Below the pieces are notes generated by a model, which was not told the origin of the DNA, did not search any database, and saw nothing but the letters and a program-made list of their open reading frames with translations. Positions 44,822-55,871 of a DNA stretch of 64,000 nucleotides are shown here, one piece after another. The translations under genes were made by a program, and so were the position numbers. Origin of the DNA: CAVZRC01 sp963777695 (GTDB lineage Bacteria > Planctomycetota > Planctomycetia > Isosphaerales > Isosphaeraceae). The stretch lies in contig CAVZRC010000003.1 of the NCBI GenBank assembly GCA_963777695.1, positions 4,712,001-4,776,000 on the forward strand, given 5' to 3'. The number at the start of each line of letters is the position of its first letter. Position 1 is the stretch's first letter.

Positions 44822-46232
44822 ATGATGAAGTGGAATCATCCGCTCAACGATAAGGCGACCCAAACCATGCACAAGCTCGTCTGGACGATTGCCGCGCTCC
44901 TCGGCGCGATCGGCGCGACCGTGCCGACCACGGCCCAGGAACTGAAGGCGGGCGCCGCGGCGGAGATCCTCTCGGCCGACGACGCGATGGTCATCGGCGG
45001 AGGGATCGGGCCGGGCAAGGCCCGGGGTCAGGAAGGAGAGCTCCGCGCCTCGGCCCTGGTGATCGAAGACGCCCGCCGACATCGCATCGCGCTGATCGCC
45101 TGCGACGTACTGATGATCGAGCGCGACGTCCTCGACCGGGCGGCCCGTCGGATCGAGGCCGCCGCGGGCATCCCGTTCGATCACATCCTGATCAACGCGA
45201 CTCACACTCACCATGCCCCGACGACCGTCACCATCCACGGCTACGAGCGGGACGAGTCCTTCACGCGACAGGTGGAAGAGAAGATCGTCCAGTCCGCCGT
45301 GAAGGCCGCCGCCCGGCTCGCGCCGGCGAGTTTCCTGTTCGGGCTCGGCGAGGAGTCGTCGGTTGGCAAGAATAGCCGGCTGCTGCTCGGCGATGGGACG
45401 ATTTACTGGGTGGGCACTTCCGACGACGCCGTGCGACCGACGGGCCCATTCGACCCGGAGCTCCCGGTCCTGGCGTTCCGGCGTCGGGATGGCGGCCTCG
45501 AGGCGGTCCTGTTCAACCACTCGACTCACACAATCGGCACGCAGAAGCCGGGTGTGCGATCGCCATCGTTCTACGGCCTGGCCGCCCAGGAGCTCGAGAA
45601 GGAAAAAGGTGGCACGTTCCTCTTCTTCGAGGGCGCATCGGGCTCGACGCACAACCTCGGCGTGACGGCGGTCGAGGCCACCTATCGTATCCGGCAGGCG
45701 GTCGCGAATGCCCTCGACGCCGCCCGACCGCGTCCGGTCAACGAGGTCGCGGCGATCCGCAAGGAGATCACCGTCAAGGTCCGGCATTTCGACGAGGATG
45801 CGGATCAGCGGGTCGTGTCGGACTACTGTAACAAGCGGATCAAGGACCCGGCGTGGGCGCGATCCACGATCGAGACCTTCCGCGGCATGCGACGGCAGAT
45901 CGCGCACTCGGCAGGGCGAATCGCGCAGGACCTGGGTCCAGGCCGTTCGGATCGGCGACGTGGCGATCGTGGGCGTCCCCGGCGAGTTCTTCACGATGCT
46001 GGGCCAGGAGATCAAGCGCGCCTCGCCGTTCCGCTATACGTACGTCTTCGAGCTGGCGAACGACTATATCGGCTACATCCCCGACCGAGACGGCTTCGAT
46101 CGGGGCGGCTATCAGACCTGGACCGGCCTCCACAGCTTCCTCGAGCGGGGCACGGGCGAGGCGATCGTCGCGGAGGCCGTCGAGGTCCTGGGACGGCTCC
46201 ATCGCGAATCGAAGTCCGCGGTCGGGGACTGA
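44822..46232 (+). CDS. Neutral ceramidase-like exported protein, one frameshift (~45930)
   Basis: The protein resembles the neutral/alkaline ceramidase N-terminal domain family, a zinc amidase group that planctomycetes use in many copies with unknown substrates. Visible features: signal peptide (MHKLVWTIAALLGAIGATVP), LKAGAAAEIL, LVIEDARRHRIALIACDVLM, the metal-site region NATHTHHAPTT, NHSTHTIG, and, after the break, IGDVAIVGVPGEFFTMLGQE, YVFELANDYIGYIP and the end AEAVEVLGRL. The HTHH and NHSTH histidines fit zinc ligands. ATG at 44822 has AGGA 6 bases upstream and I use it; 44867 is an alternative that gives a standard-length signal peptide. About 470 residues. A ROK kinase gene follows after 110 bases. 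Confidence 0.82.
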
Positions 46233-46342
46233 CGCCGGGTCCGGGCGTTCGCAAATCGGCGCGGGGGCGGTAGAATGAGCGGACGCGGCTGGGCGGGGAC
46301 CGGCGAGAGCCTCGCGCTGCATCACGCTTGGAGCCTCGGCGC

Positions 46343-47330
46343 ATGAGCTGGCAGGGTGATGGACCTCCGGTACTGGGTATCGACCTGGGTGGGACGAAGA
46401 CCCTGGTCGCCGTCGTCGACAGCAATCAGCGGATTCTGGGGCGGGCCAAGCGGCACGACCCCGGCCAAGGATGGGGGCTCGGCGATCGTCGCGGTGATGC
46501 TCGGAGGCATCGACGAGGCCCTCAAATACGCCGGACTGACCCGCACCGACATCGCCGCGGCCGGGATTGGCTCGCCTGGCCCGCTCGACACCGACACGGG
46601 CGTGATCCTCTTCAGCGCCAACCTGAACGTGAAGAACTTCCCGCTCGGTCCCGAGCTCTCCGCCGCGCTGAATCGCCCCGTCCTGGTGCAAAATGACGTC
46701 CGAGCGGGGGGTTACGCCGAGTTCCGCCTCGGTGCCGGCCGTGGGTATCGCGACATCATCGCCGCGTTCGTCGGCACGGGAATCGGCGGTTGCATCATCC
46801 AGAATGGCGAGATCGTCACCGGCTCGACCGGTAACGCCGGCGAGATCGGTCACATGGTCGTCAAGGCAGGCGGACCCCGTTGCGGGTGTGGCTCGCGCGG
46901 GTGCATGGAGGCACTGGCCAGCAAGACCGCCATCGCCCGTCGCGTCAACAAGGCCACGCGCAACGGGCTCCCGACCGTACTCGGCGAGAAGATGGCCCGC
47001 AAAGGAGGGCGTCTCAAGAGCGGCGACCTGGCTGAGGCCGTCGCGTCCAAGGACCTGGTCGCCCTCAAGGAAGTCCATCGGGCGGCCCACTTCCTCGGCA
47101 TCGGGCTGGGCAGCCTGATCAACGTCCTCGGCCCCGAGCTCATGATCGTCGGCGGTGGAGTCGCCGGAGCCCTGGGACCTGGCTATCTCGATCTGGTGCG
47201 GACCGCGGCACGCTCGCAGATCCTGGTCGACCCCCAGGGTACAATCCGCATCGAGCCCGCCGCCCTCGGCGACGACGCCGGCATCCTCGGCGCGGCCCTG
47301 CTGGCACGCGAGAAATTCGTCTCCGATTGA
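46343..47330 (+). CDS. ROK-family sugar kinase, one frameshift (~46452)
   Basis: ROK kinases phosphorylate glucose or related sugars with ATP. The ATP-binding LGIDLGGTKT lies at the N-terminus; after the break come AIVAVMLGGIDEALKYAG, the sugar-site stretch VQNDVRAGGYAEFRLGAG, GTGIGGCI, the family zinc motif CGCGSRGCMEA and the C-terminal VGGGVAGALG and LGDDAGILGAALLA. Removing one G near 46452 restores AKRTTPAKDGG, a usual ROK segment, so the gene is one protein of about 328 residues. The zinc motif and absence of an N-terminal HTH favour a kinase over a ROK repressor. ATG 46343 is used. The next gene starts 11 bases after the stop, so both probably form an operon. Confidence 0.87.
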
Positions 47331-47341
47331 GATCAGAGAGC

Positions 47342-48331
47342 ATGGCGAACCGCTTATCCCTCGACGACAAGCTGGCGGCGATCCGGGACCTCCGCGGCCA
47401 ACCGACGACCGACGAGCATCGCGCCGCGCTGCGGAAGTATCTCGGCGACCGGTCGAACCTGGTCGTCGCGGCGGCCGCGGCGATCGCCGGTGGATCGACC
47501 CTCCTCGAGCTGGCCGGAGACCTCGTGGCGTCCTTCGATCGATTCCTGGTCAACCCCCTCAAGGACGACAAGCTCTGCCGTGCCAAGATCGCCATCGTCC
47601 AGGCCCTCGACAGGATGGAATATCCGGAGCCGGAGATCTTCCGGAAGGCGGCGTGCGTCGTGCAGCTCGAGCCGGTCTGGGGCGGGTCGGAGGATACCGC
47701 CGCGCCGTTGCGTGCGGCGAGCCTCATCGGCCTGGCGCGGATCGAAGGCCCAAGATCGCTGCCCCTGCTGGTCAACGCGATGATCGATCCGGTCAAGGAC
47801 GTGCGGATCGCGGCGGCCGTCGCACTGGGAGCCGTCGGCACCGAGGCCGCGGGCCTGCTCCTACGCCTCAAGGCCCGCATCGGCGACCGCGACGCCGATG
47901 TCCTCTCCGAGTGCCTCTCCGGCCTCCTGGCCGTCGACCCACGCGAGAACCTCCCGCTCGTCTGCGAGTTCCTCGTTCCGGCCGACGAGACCCGATGCGA
48001 GGCCGCGGCGCTTGCACTCGGCAAGTCGCGACTGCCCGAGGCGCTCGACCCGCTCAAGGCGTGCTGCCAGCAAATCCACTCCACTCCGCTCAGGCAGCAA
48101 ATCCTGCTGGCCGTCGCCATGCTGCGCCTGCCCGCCGCGATCGACTACCTGATCGACGTCGTCGCGTCCGGATCGGAACCGACCGCCATCGCGGCCCTCT
48201 CGGCGCTCAAGATCCACAATTATGACCCTCGCCTCCGCGAGCGAATCGCGAAGCTCCTCCACGAAAAAGGAAGTCCGACCCTCCGGGCTCGATTCGATCG
48301 CGACTTCCCCTCGGATGAAAGACAATCTTAA
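47342..48331 (+). CDS. HEAT-repeat protein
   Basis: The 329-residue protein consists of paired helices typical of HEAT or PBS-lyase-like repeats: RSNLVVAAAAAIAGGS, KLCRAKIAIVQALDRM, APLRAASLIGLARIEG, VKDVRIAAAVALGAVG, CEAAALALGKSRLPEALDPL and AAIDYLIDVVASG. It has no signal peptide and no membrane segment. HEAT repeats form a curved scaffold for protein contacts. It starts 11 bases after the ROK gene (ATG 47342 with AGAGAG upstream; an in-frame TTG at 47327 would overlap the ROK stop). The frame is intact. Function unknown, probably protein binding linked to the upstream operon. Confidence 0.8.
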   Translation: MANRLSLDDKLAAIRDLRGQPTTDEHRAALRKYLGDRSNLVVAAAAAIAGGSTLLELAGDLVASFDRFLVNPLKDDKLCRAKIAIVQALDRMEYPEPEIFRKAACVVQLEPVWGGSEDTAAPLRAASLIGLARIEGPRSLPLLVNAMIDPVKDVRIAAAVALGAVGTEAAGLLLRLKARIGDRDADVLSECLSGLLAVDPRENLPLVCEFLVPADETRCEAAALALGKSRLPEALDPLKACCQQIHSTPLRQQILLAVAMLRLPAAIDYLIDVVASGSEPTAIAALSALKIHNYDPRLRERIAKLLHEKGSPTLRARFDRDFPSDERQS

Positions 48332-48391
48332 TCGCTTCGTATTCGGATCGCATGCGGGCCAGGCCGTAGCACCGCGGCCGGCCGTCGAACC

Positions 48392-51300
48392 TCAACGCGA
48401 CCGGAACATCCGGTCGCTCGCGTCTCCCCGCGATAGGAGATAGGCGAGGAGGTCGAGCACCTCTTTCTCGTTGAGCGGGGCGAGAAGGCCCTCGGGCATC
48501 ATCGAGACGGGGGAAGGCTTGACGACCTCGATCGACGCCTTGGGGATCTCGGCGACCTTGCTCGAGTCCTCCGGGTCGGTGACGACGATCAGCGCGTCGC
48601 CCGACTCTTTGACCACCCGGCCGGTGACGACCCGGCCGGTATCGGTGGCGATGATCGACGAACGGTACTGGTCGGAGACGACCCGGCTGGGTTCGACGAT
48701 CGCCTCGACGAGGTCCTTGGCGCCGAACCGGCCGGCAGCTTGCGTCAGGTCCGGCCCGGTCGCGCCGCCCTCGCCGCCGAACCGGTGGCAGACGATACAA
48801 CGCGCCGCGGCGAAGGCGCGCTTGCCCCCCTCGAAATCCCGGCCCGATTTCAGCTTCTCGCCCGCGAGGGCGATGATCGCGTCCTTCGACCAGGAGCGGC
48901 CCGGCCCGTGCGGCTGGGGCAAGGCGGGGGCCTTGTAGGCGTGCGGGCGCCGGTCGCCTCGATGGCGAGGCGCTCGGAGTCCGTGGCGTTCTCGAAGGCG
49001 TCCTTCTCGATGTTGTTCAGGAAACCCTCGAAGCTCGCGCCGCCGCTCCACTCATGGGCACGTCGCAAGAAACCGAAATACGCCTTCCGCAGGTCGAGTG
49101 TCCAGCCGACGGTGGCGTTCCGAAGCACGAACGCATAATGCAGTTTCTGCCCATCCGGACGGGTCGCGAGCATCCGGGCGATCGAGCCGCCATAGCCGGG
49201 GTTGCGGGCGAGCAGGTCCGACATCGACTCGGCCGGGGCCGCGTCGGGGCCCTTCAACATGGCCATGGTCCGCGCGACGACCGTCGGCGACTTCAGATAG
49301 ACAAGTAGGATGCATAGCTCCCGGTCGATCGGGTCGTTGTGGGACGGGAAATAACCGTCGAGCTCCTTCGCCAGCCGCACGGCGGTCGTCGCGTCGGGAG
49401 GCCCCATGCGGATGAAGACCAAGGACCATGCTCGGAGGAGTTCCAGTCGCTGTCCCTCGGCGAGCGAGCCGAATGGTATCTTCTCGAGGGCCGCGATCAA
49501 TCGCGGCTGGACCGACTTCTCACCCTGGCGGGCCAGCGCGACGGCCCCGGTGATCAGCGCCTCGACATCCGTCTCCGCGAGGACTCGGCCCTGCCAGAGC
49601 TTCGCCGGTTGATGCTCCAGCGCGACCCGCGCCGCATATCGGATGAAGCGGTCGTCGTGGTTGAGGGACGGATAGATACTCCGGGCGATCTGGACTTCGG
49701 TCGCCGGCTTGCGGTGGAACTCTTCGATCGACCGACGCAGGGCGCGTTGTTCGGCCAGCCGGGGCTCCTTCAAGTCGGCCTGCGCGGTCGATTCGGCGCC
49801 GGTGTAGGTCACGCGGAACAATTCGGACTGGGTTCCCCGGCCGCCGATCGTGAAATACAACGCCCCGTCGGGGCCGACGGCCGCGTCGGTCAAGGGGAGC
49901 GGGGTACGAGACAGGAACTCTTCCTTGACCGCCTTGTAGGTCGAGCCCCGGGGTTCGAGATGCAAGGCATAAATGGTGCCGAAGGTCCAGTCGCAGAGGT
50001 AGAGCGCCTTCTGGTATTTCGCGGGGAACTTCGCCCCGTAGCCGAACGTCACCCCGACGGGCGAGCCGGGCCCGATGTTGACCATCGGCGGCAGGCTGTC
50101 GACGTAGTAAACCGGCCACTTGCCGGTGCCGCTCCGCCAGCCGAACTCGCTGCCACTGGTCGCGTGCACGGCGCGAGTGGGGCGATACCAGGGCATGCCC
50201 ATGTCCCACTCCATGTCGGAGTCGTAGGCGAACAGGTCGCCCTCGGCGTTGAAGGCGATGTCGTAGCTGTTGCGATAACCGCTGCTCACGATCTCCCAGG
50301 TCTTGCCGTCGGGATCCGTCCGCGCGATCCATCCGCCCGGCGCGAGGATGCCCTGCGCATGGCCGTTGGCATCCCACTGGCGGGGCAAGAGCTGGTCCTC
50401 GCCCCAGTTCCTCGGAACCAGGCTGGACTGGAAGCCGGCGGGCGGCAGCGTGTGGTTGCCGGCGACTAGCACGATCGACCTGCCGTCTGGCGTCAGCCGG
50501 AGTCCGTGCGGCCCGTGCTCGCCGCCGCCGCGGATCTCCTTCAGGTGATCGACCCGATCGTACTGATCGTCGCCGTCGGTGTCGCGGAGCCGGTATAACC
50601 CGTTCCCCTTGCTGCCGGTGCCGGAAACATAGAGGCTGTCGAAGGCCGCGAGCAACCCTTGCGCGCCGGAGACGGCGGCCTTGAGCCGCTCGACCTTCGT
50701 CTCGGCCTTGCCGACGATCGGCGCGGGGGTGACGCGACAGAGGCCGTGATCGCCCTCGTCGCTGACGATTAGCCGGCCCTTGCCGTCGAAGGTAAGGCTG
50801 ACCCACGAGCCGAGCTCCTCCCGAGGGACGGTGAAGAGCCGCTCGACCCGGAATCCCGGCGGAACCTCGAAGACTCCGCGCCGCGACGCGGGGATCGAAG
50901 GCCGGTTGAAGGCATCGCCCCAGGGCCCCTGACCGAGCGGGGCGATCACGCGGGCGTGCGACTGGTCCCTGGGATTACGCCTCGGAACGGCGGTCCAGGA
51001 TGCGTCCGAGACGACGTAACGGACACGGCCATCGGGCCCTTTCAGGGCGAGCTTGAACACGAACCCCGCCGGCCCGCCCTGGTTGGCGACCTCCGCGACC
51101 AGCTCGTTGCGACCCGGCCGGATCTGCCGATGGACATCCGCCTCGACCGGCTCCTGCCAGTCCTCGCAGGTGGCGACCTGCTTGCCGTTGATGAAGATCG
51201 TGACCTCATTATCGCACGCCGTCTTCAGCATCGCGGCGACCGAGCCGCCTTCGAAGGAGGTCTTCAATACGTACCGAGTATTCTCGTCCCGCCCCCAGAT

Positions 51301-51489
51301 CCAGCTCGGCGTCGGCCCCCGATCCAGTCCCAGGTTGACCGGCTTCTCGGACGGCTTCGCCGTCGTCTCGCCCCGGATGGAAGACGCCGCGACCTCGGGC
51401 GCCTGCGAATAGCTCCGGTCATCCTGCGCGGCCAGGCACGGCCTTGAGATCAGAGCGAGGAGGATGAGGGCGGGAAGACGTGGGGACAC
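48392..51489 (-). CDS. PVC-type membrane-bound dehydrogenase-like propeller with C-terminal haem domain, one frameshift (~48947)
   Basis: Domain order: signal peptide (SPRLPALILLALISRPCLA), a carbohydrate-binding-like beta-sandwich (WIWGRDENTRYVLK to PGRNELVAEVANQGG), the dehydrogenase-type beta-propeller (EVPPGFRVERLFTVP, LYRLRDTDGDDQYD, GYRNSYDIAFNAEGDLFAYD, GPDGALYFTIGGRG), a HEAT-like helical region, and, in the next frame, a PVC-type cytochrome c domain with haem motif CIVCH (AARCIVCHRFGGEGGATGPD). Together about 1,030 residues, usual for this family. The GTG start is supported by GGAGG 6 bases upstream. It presumably oxidises a sugar or similar substrate outside the cytoplasm and passes electrons to the haem. 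Two other planctomycete cytochrome-cluster genes lie upstream on the same strand. Confidence 0.87.
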
Positions 51490-51600
51490 GAGAGACCTCC
51501 GGAAAACCTGGGGCGGGATCGATTTCGGTGGGGACGAACAAATTTGATCGTAATGTCCGGCGGCGATGAGGACAACCTCCGCGCCTCACGACCAACCCTA

Positions 51601-51626
51601 TGACCACGTCCTCACGACCGTGGTCA
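51601..51626. repeat. Hairpin sharing 19 bases with the inverted repeat at 63 kb
   Basis: TGACCACG (51601-51608) and CGTGGTCA (51619-51626) form an 8-bp stem with a 10-base loop in the gap between two minus-strand genes. CTCACGACCGTGGTCACGC (51611-51629) is identical to 63292-63310. It looks like a member of a dispersed palindromic repeat family. Confidence 0.6.
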
Positions 51627-51666
51627 CGCGTCTCGATCTCGACCCGTGCGACGGCGAGCCCGCTCA

Positions 51667-53060
51667 CTACCCGAGGATTTCCTTGATCGGCCCGTGACCC
51701 TCCTCGACCAGTCGCATGGTCCGACCGATGACGGGCAGCTCCATCTTGGTGTGGTCGAGCCCGAGTTGGTGCAGGATCGTCGCATGCAGGTCGCTGTAAT
51801 AATGCGGGTGCTCGACCGCCTTGTAACCCACCTCATCGGTGGCGCCGTGGACGGTCCCGCCCTTGACTCCACCGCCGGCCATCCAGGCCGTGTATCCGCG
51901 GGGATTGTGGTCGCGACCGGTGGTGTTCTGCGACCAGGGCGTGCGGCCGAACTCGCTGGTCCAAACCACCAGCGTGGAGTCGAGCAAGCCCCGCTGCTTC
52001 AGGTCGCGGATCAGCCCGGCGATCGGCTTGTCGGTGGCCCGGCAGAGCGGCCCGTGTGTCTTGATGTCGCCGTGGGCGTCCCAGCCGCCGTTGCCGCCGC
52101 CGGCATGGCAGACCTGGATGAACCGGACCCCGCGCTCCGCAAGCCGTCGCGCCAGGAGCAACTGCCGGCCGAAGTCCTCCGTCTCGCGCTCGTCGATGCC
52201 GTAGAGCTCGCGTACATGGTCCGGCTCGCCCGCGAAGTCGACGACCTCGGCGCGGCCATCTGCATCCGAGCGGCCAGCTCGTAGGCGAGGGTCCGGGCCG
52301 TGATGTCCGTGTGGATCGCATACCGCTGGCGGAACTCCTCGTTCAGGTCCGAAAGCGCCTGCATCTGCCGATCCCGGTCGGCCCGGCTGCTGCCCCTGGG
52401 CGGGTTGAGATCCGGGATCGGCGTCGCGCCGGCCTGGAACGGCGTGGCGGCGACGCTCGCGCCCAGGTAGCCGCCGGTCAATTGCACCGGCGACGACGGC
52501 CGGCCGATATTCACGAACGTCGGCAAGTTCCGGTTGGCACTCCCGAGCGCATACGAGACCCAACTGCCCAGGGTCGGATGATCGAACTGGCGGCCCCGGT
52601 GCCCGGTGCACGTCTCGATCACCGCCGGGAAATGGTTGACCTCCTGACACCACATCGACCGGACCACGGCGATCTCATCGATCACGCCGCCGACATGCGG
52701 GAACCAGTCGGAGACCGGGATGCCCGACCGGCCATACCGGGTGAACGTGCGATGGCAGGGGATCACCGGACGTCTCATCTCCGCCCGGTTGTCGCCGAAC
52801 CCGACGGCGTCGATCAGCTTGCCCGCCCACCTGTTGTCCTTCGGGTCGAAGGTGTCGATGTGGCTGACGCCGCCGCACATGAACAGGAAAATCACCGAGT
52901 TCGCCCGCACCGCAGATGGAGCCCCGATCCGGGCGTCCGGCAATGCGCCGGCTTGCGCCCATACGCCGCCCATTGCGACGCCGAAGAACCCTCCCCCGGC
53001 CTGGTGGAGGAACCCGCGCCGGGAGACCCGGCCGCACGGATCGAGTCGATTACCGCTCAT
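51667..53060 (-). CDS. DUF1501 Tat-exported sulfatase-like protein, one frameshift (~52257)
   Basis: A Tat signal (CGRVSRRGFLHQAGGGFFG) opens the protein, followed by the DUF1501 landmarks: VIFLFMCGGVSHIDTFDPK, KLIDAVGFGDN, EVNHFPAVIETCTGHRG, TLGSWVSYALGS, and, in the next frame, ETEDFGRQLLLARRLAERG, GGWDAHGDIKTH, VVWTSEFGRTPW, RDHNPRGYTAWMAGGG and LHATILHQLGLDH. DUF1501 belongs to the alkaline-phosphatase-like superfamily; the WDAH and SEFGRTP segments supply metal-site residues. About 465 residues. The start lies only 6 bases after the stop of the DUF1549/1553 gene, so both are one operon, as in most planctomycetes. Confidence 0.9.
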
Positions 53061-53066
53061 GTCGGC

Positions 53067-55187
53067 CTATCTCACGTAGAGGAATTCGTCGAGGTTGAAG
53101 AGTAGCCAGGCGAAGTCTTTCAGGCGGGCGGGATCGTCGGCGAGGAACGCGAGCGCGACGGCCCGCTCCGAAGGCGACGGGGGGCGTGCCAGGGTGATGC
53201 GATAGCCGAGGTCCACGGCGGTGCGGAGGTCGCCCTGCGACTCCTTCGCGAGCCGCTCGCCCAACCGGGCGGTGGCCCGGGCGATCGGGTCGGAATTCAT
53301 CAAGAATAAGGATTGGGGCGCGACGACGGTCCGGGTCCTCATGGGGCATGGGGCGCGGCCGTCATCGACGTCGAACGCCTGGAGGAAGTTGGGCATGACC
53401 TCACGGCTGGTGGAATAACCGCGGATCATGTAGGCGGCGCGACGGTTCGACCGACCGTCGGCCGATGATCGGACGTCGAACGACCGGCCCCCGACGGTCA
53501 GGTCGAGCTCTCCGGCCGCGGCCCAGATCGAATCCCAGATCGGCTCGGCCTCGAGCCGGCGGAGGCGGAAGTGCCAGAGGGCCGCGTTCTCCGGGTTGAC
53601 CGCACCGTCGGACGCCACCCGCCCGGGGTCCACCTCCGTGGAGAGCTTGTACGTGTCCGAGGTGACGATCAGCCGATGCATCGCCTTCATGCTGGAGTTG
53701 CGCCGGACGAACTCCGAGGCCAGCCAGTCGAGCAGTCGCGGATTCGAGGGAGTGCCCCCCAGCTCGCCGAAGTCGCTGGCAGTCTTCTGCAACCCTTCGC
53801 CGAAGTGCCATTGCCAGAGCCGGTTGACGGCCACGCGGGCGAACAGCGGATTCTCGGGAGCGGTCAGCCACTCGGCGAACGCCTCGATCCGGCCATCGCG
53901 GAAATCGACCGGTCGGGGTGCGAACGGCCAGCCGGGCTGGACCTCGTGATCCTTCTCGGGCCGGTCGACCTCCCCGCTGTTGAGGATGTAGCTCTTCTGA
54001 AGCTCCTTCCTCGGGTCGACTTCCACGGTCCAGAACGCCGGCAGCGCGGGACCGCGACGGCCGCCGCCCGCCCGGTTCAACCGCCGCTGGAGGTCCTGAT
54101 AAGTCTTCCGATCGGCCGCCGGCATGATCTCCTGGAGCTTGTCCGAGTCGATCCGCAGCACCGGGAAATAGTCGTCCGCGACCTTCTGCTCGGCGACCGT
54201 CCGCGTCTTCTCGGGCTTGAAGATGACTTCCCGCACCTCGGCCGGCAGCAGGGCGACGCGCTCGTCATAGAGCCTCTTGTGATAGGGTGCGATCAGCCGC
54301 TCGATCGAGCCCTCGATCTCCGCCTGCGCCGCCTCGGCCTCGCCCAGGGCCTTGCCGCTTGCGAAGATCTCGGCGGGGGTGGCCAGGGTCACCTTCCGCA
54401 AGGCGAGCGGATCGAACAGGGCCTTCATCGCATAGAAGTCGCTCTGCTTGATCGGATCATACATGTGATCGTGGCACTTGGCGCAGCCGACGGTCAGCCC
54501 CATGAATGCGGTGGAGACGGTCTCGACGGCCGCGATCGGCAGCTCACCGTTATCCTTGCCGTCGCGCAGCACCGCCGCCCGCGCCAGGAACCCCAGCGCG
54601 AACAGGTCATCCGGCCGGGGCTCGACCCGCGCCCGGTTTCCTGTCGCCGAGATCCGGGTCCGGGTCGCCGACCGATACCCGATCAACTGGGCGCGGACGA
54701 ACTGGTCATACGGCAGGTCGTCGTTGAGGGCCCGGATCACCCACTCGCGCCAGAGGTGAATCCCGAGCGCGGCGATCATGGTCTCGTCGACGTCGGCGTA
54801 GCGCAGAACGTCGAGCCAGTGCCGCCCATAGCGGACCCCGTGTTGCTCGCTGGCCAGCAGTCGGTCGACGGCCTTCTCATAGGCGGCCGGCGAGCGGTCC
54901 TGGAGGAACGCCTCCTGCTCGGCGAGCGTGGGCGGCAGCCCGGTCAGGTCGAGCGACACGCGACGCAAGAGAGTCCGTCGGTCGGCCGGACCGACGGGCT
55001 TGAGACCTTGGGCCGAGTATCCCTCCGCGATGAACGCGTCGATCGGATTGGGCGACGAGGTGAGCCCCGCGGGGACATCGGGCCGGACGACCGGCTTCAA
55101 GGCCCAAAGATCCGTTGGCTCGCCTTCGTTGAGAGGCAGTACGAGCACGACGAGACACGCCAACCAACCTTGCAAGGTTCCGCCCAC
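53067..55187 (-). CDS. DUF1549/DUF1553 planctomycete cytochrome-cluster protein
   Basis: DUF1549 begins around SPNPIDAFIAEGYSAQGL with RRVSLDLTGLPPT and RYGRHWLDVLRYADVDE and contains a CxxCH motif in GCAKCHDHMYDPI, which may bind haem. DUF1553 covers the C-terminal part with ENPLFARVAVNRLWQWHFG, KTASDFGELGGTPSNPRLLDW and SLFLMNSDPIARATARLGERL. I choose GTG 55187: GGAGG stands 9 bases upstream and the product starts with a signal peptide (GGTLQGWLACLVVLVLPL). A longer frame up to 55307 gives an unlikely N-terminus. About 706 residues, intact. The protein class is exported, always paired with DUF1501; the pathway is presumed polysaccharide or sulfated-glycan related but unproven. Confidence 0.9.
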   Translation of the reverse strand: MGGTLQGWLACLVVLVLPLNEGEPTDLWALKPVVRPDVPAGLTSSPNPIDAFIAEGYSAQGLKPVGPADRRTLLRRVSLDLTGLPPTLAEQEAFLQDRSPAAYEKAVDRLLASEQHGVRYGRHWLDVLRYADVDETMIAALGIHLWREWVIRALNDDLPYDQFVRAQLIGYRSATRTRISATGNRARVEPRPDDLFALGFLARAAVLRDGKDNGELPIAAVETVSTAFMGLTVGCAKCHDHMYDPIKQSDFYAMKALFDPLALRKVTLATPAEIFASGKALGEAEAAQAEIEGSIERLIAPYHKRLYDERVALLPAEVREVIFKPEKTRTVAEQKVADDYFPVLRIDSDKLQEIMPAADRKTYQDLQRRLNRAGGGRRGPALPAFWTVEVDPRKELQKSYILNSGEVDRPEKDHEVQPGWPFAPRPVDFRDGRIEAFAEWLTAPENPLFARVAVNRLWQWHFGEGLQKTASDFGELGGTPSNPRLLDWLASEFVRRNSSMKAMHRLIVTSDTYKLSTEVDPGRVASDGAVNPENAALWHFRLRRLEAEPIWDSIWAAAGELDLTVGGRSFDVRSSADGRSNRRAAYMIRGYSTSREVMPNFLQAFDVDDGRAPCPMRTRTVVAPQSLFLMNSDPIARATARLGERLAKESQGDLRTAVDLGYRITLARPPSPSERAVALAFLADDPARLKDFAWLLFNLDEFLYVR

Positions 55188-55319
55188 GTCCTGCGCCTCC
55201 CGAGAACTTGGTCCGTTTGCAGATCCCACCAGTATAGGCAATCTCTCGAACGATCTCCACCAATAGAAGATGTCGCTTCGAGTGTCGATTTCCAGCCGGT
55301 CGACCAACCAGCACTCCTA

Positions 55320-55348
55320 TTGTCTTTGTGATAAATTTGTGATAAAGT
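55320..55348 (+). promoter_or_regulatory. Toxin-antitoxin promoter with 11-bp tandem operator-like repeat
   Basis: TTGTCT (55320-55325) and TAAAGT (55343-55348) are 17 bases apart. Between and overlapping them lie two perfect, directly adjacent copies of TTTGTGATAAA (55325-55335 and 55336-55346). A spacing of 11 bases puts both copies on the same face of the helix, suiting cooperative binding by the antitoxin for autoregulation. No experimental start is known. Confidence 0.5.
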
Positions 55349-55390
55349 GGGACGATAGGAGCGATGATCCGATCAATGGAGGATCGCGTA

Positions 55391-55819
55391 ATGTCCGTGG
55401 GTTTGACCGGAAACCGCTGGGTGCGACGACTGGGCGCAGTGCGAGCGGACACGCGACGCTACTTCCCCCGAGCCCGCGATTATTTCGAGATCCGTCGGCA
55501 GGCCCTGAAATTGCGGTTCTGGCCATCGCCCCAGACCACGGATCCGTCGGGTCGGATCATCGACCTGGATTGGTCGATGATTCGAGCATTACCGGGGCTG
55601 AACGTCGGCGAACTGAGGATCGATGACGAGATCGGTGGACACAGGAATATCCGGATTATCTTCTTCGTTGGGCCGAACGACGACCGATATCCCTTGCCTT
55701 GCATCTGGATTCTTTCGGTGTTTCCGAAGAAGCGGGATGATTTCACGTCCCACCAGCTCGACAACTTTCGGGCCAGGCGTCAGATCGTGTTGACCCGCTT
55801 CTACCAACCTTCACCATGA
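55391..55819 (+). CDS. RelE/HigB-like toxin of a type II toxin-antitoxin module (putative)
   Basis: The 142-residue basic protein precedes an XRE-type antitoxin by 52 bases. Its second half has the strand order of RelE/HigB-like (Gp49/DUF891) mRNA interferases: GELRIDDEIGGHRNIRIIFF, then CIWILSVFPKKRDDFTSHQL and NFRARRQIVLTRFY, where IWxLxxFxKK and a C-terminal ArgxArg region are typical of toxin cores. I choose ATG 55391 because GGAGGA stands 7 bases upstream; the in-frame ATG at 55364 has AGGAG only 2 bases away. The N-terminal 50 residues (WVRRLGAVRADTRRYFPRAR) are an unusual basic extension. It would cleave mRNA at ribosomes when not bound by the antitoxin. The assignment rests on context as much as on sequence. 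Confidence 0.6.
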   Translation: MSVGLTGNRWVRRLGAVRADTRRYFPRARDYFEIRRQALKLRFWPSPQTTDPSGRIIDLDWSMIRALPGLNVGELRIDDEIGGHRNIRIIFFVGPNDDRYPLPCIWILSVFPKKRDDFTSHQLDNFRARRQIVLTRFYQPSP

Positions 55820-55871
55820 TCCGGAGATTCCCCCTGCAATGCGCAGCCAGTCTCAATCAGGAGCAAATCCG

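Noticed and set aside
53571..55331. Plus-strand open frame of 586 codons opposite the DUF1549/1553 gene
   Set aside because: The minus strand carries conserved DUF1549/1553 motifs with a good start; the plus-strand product has no recognisable family.
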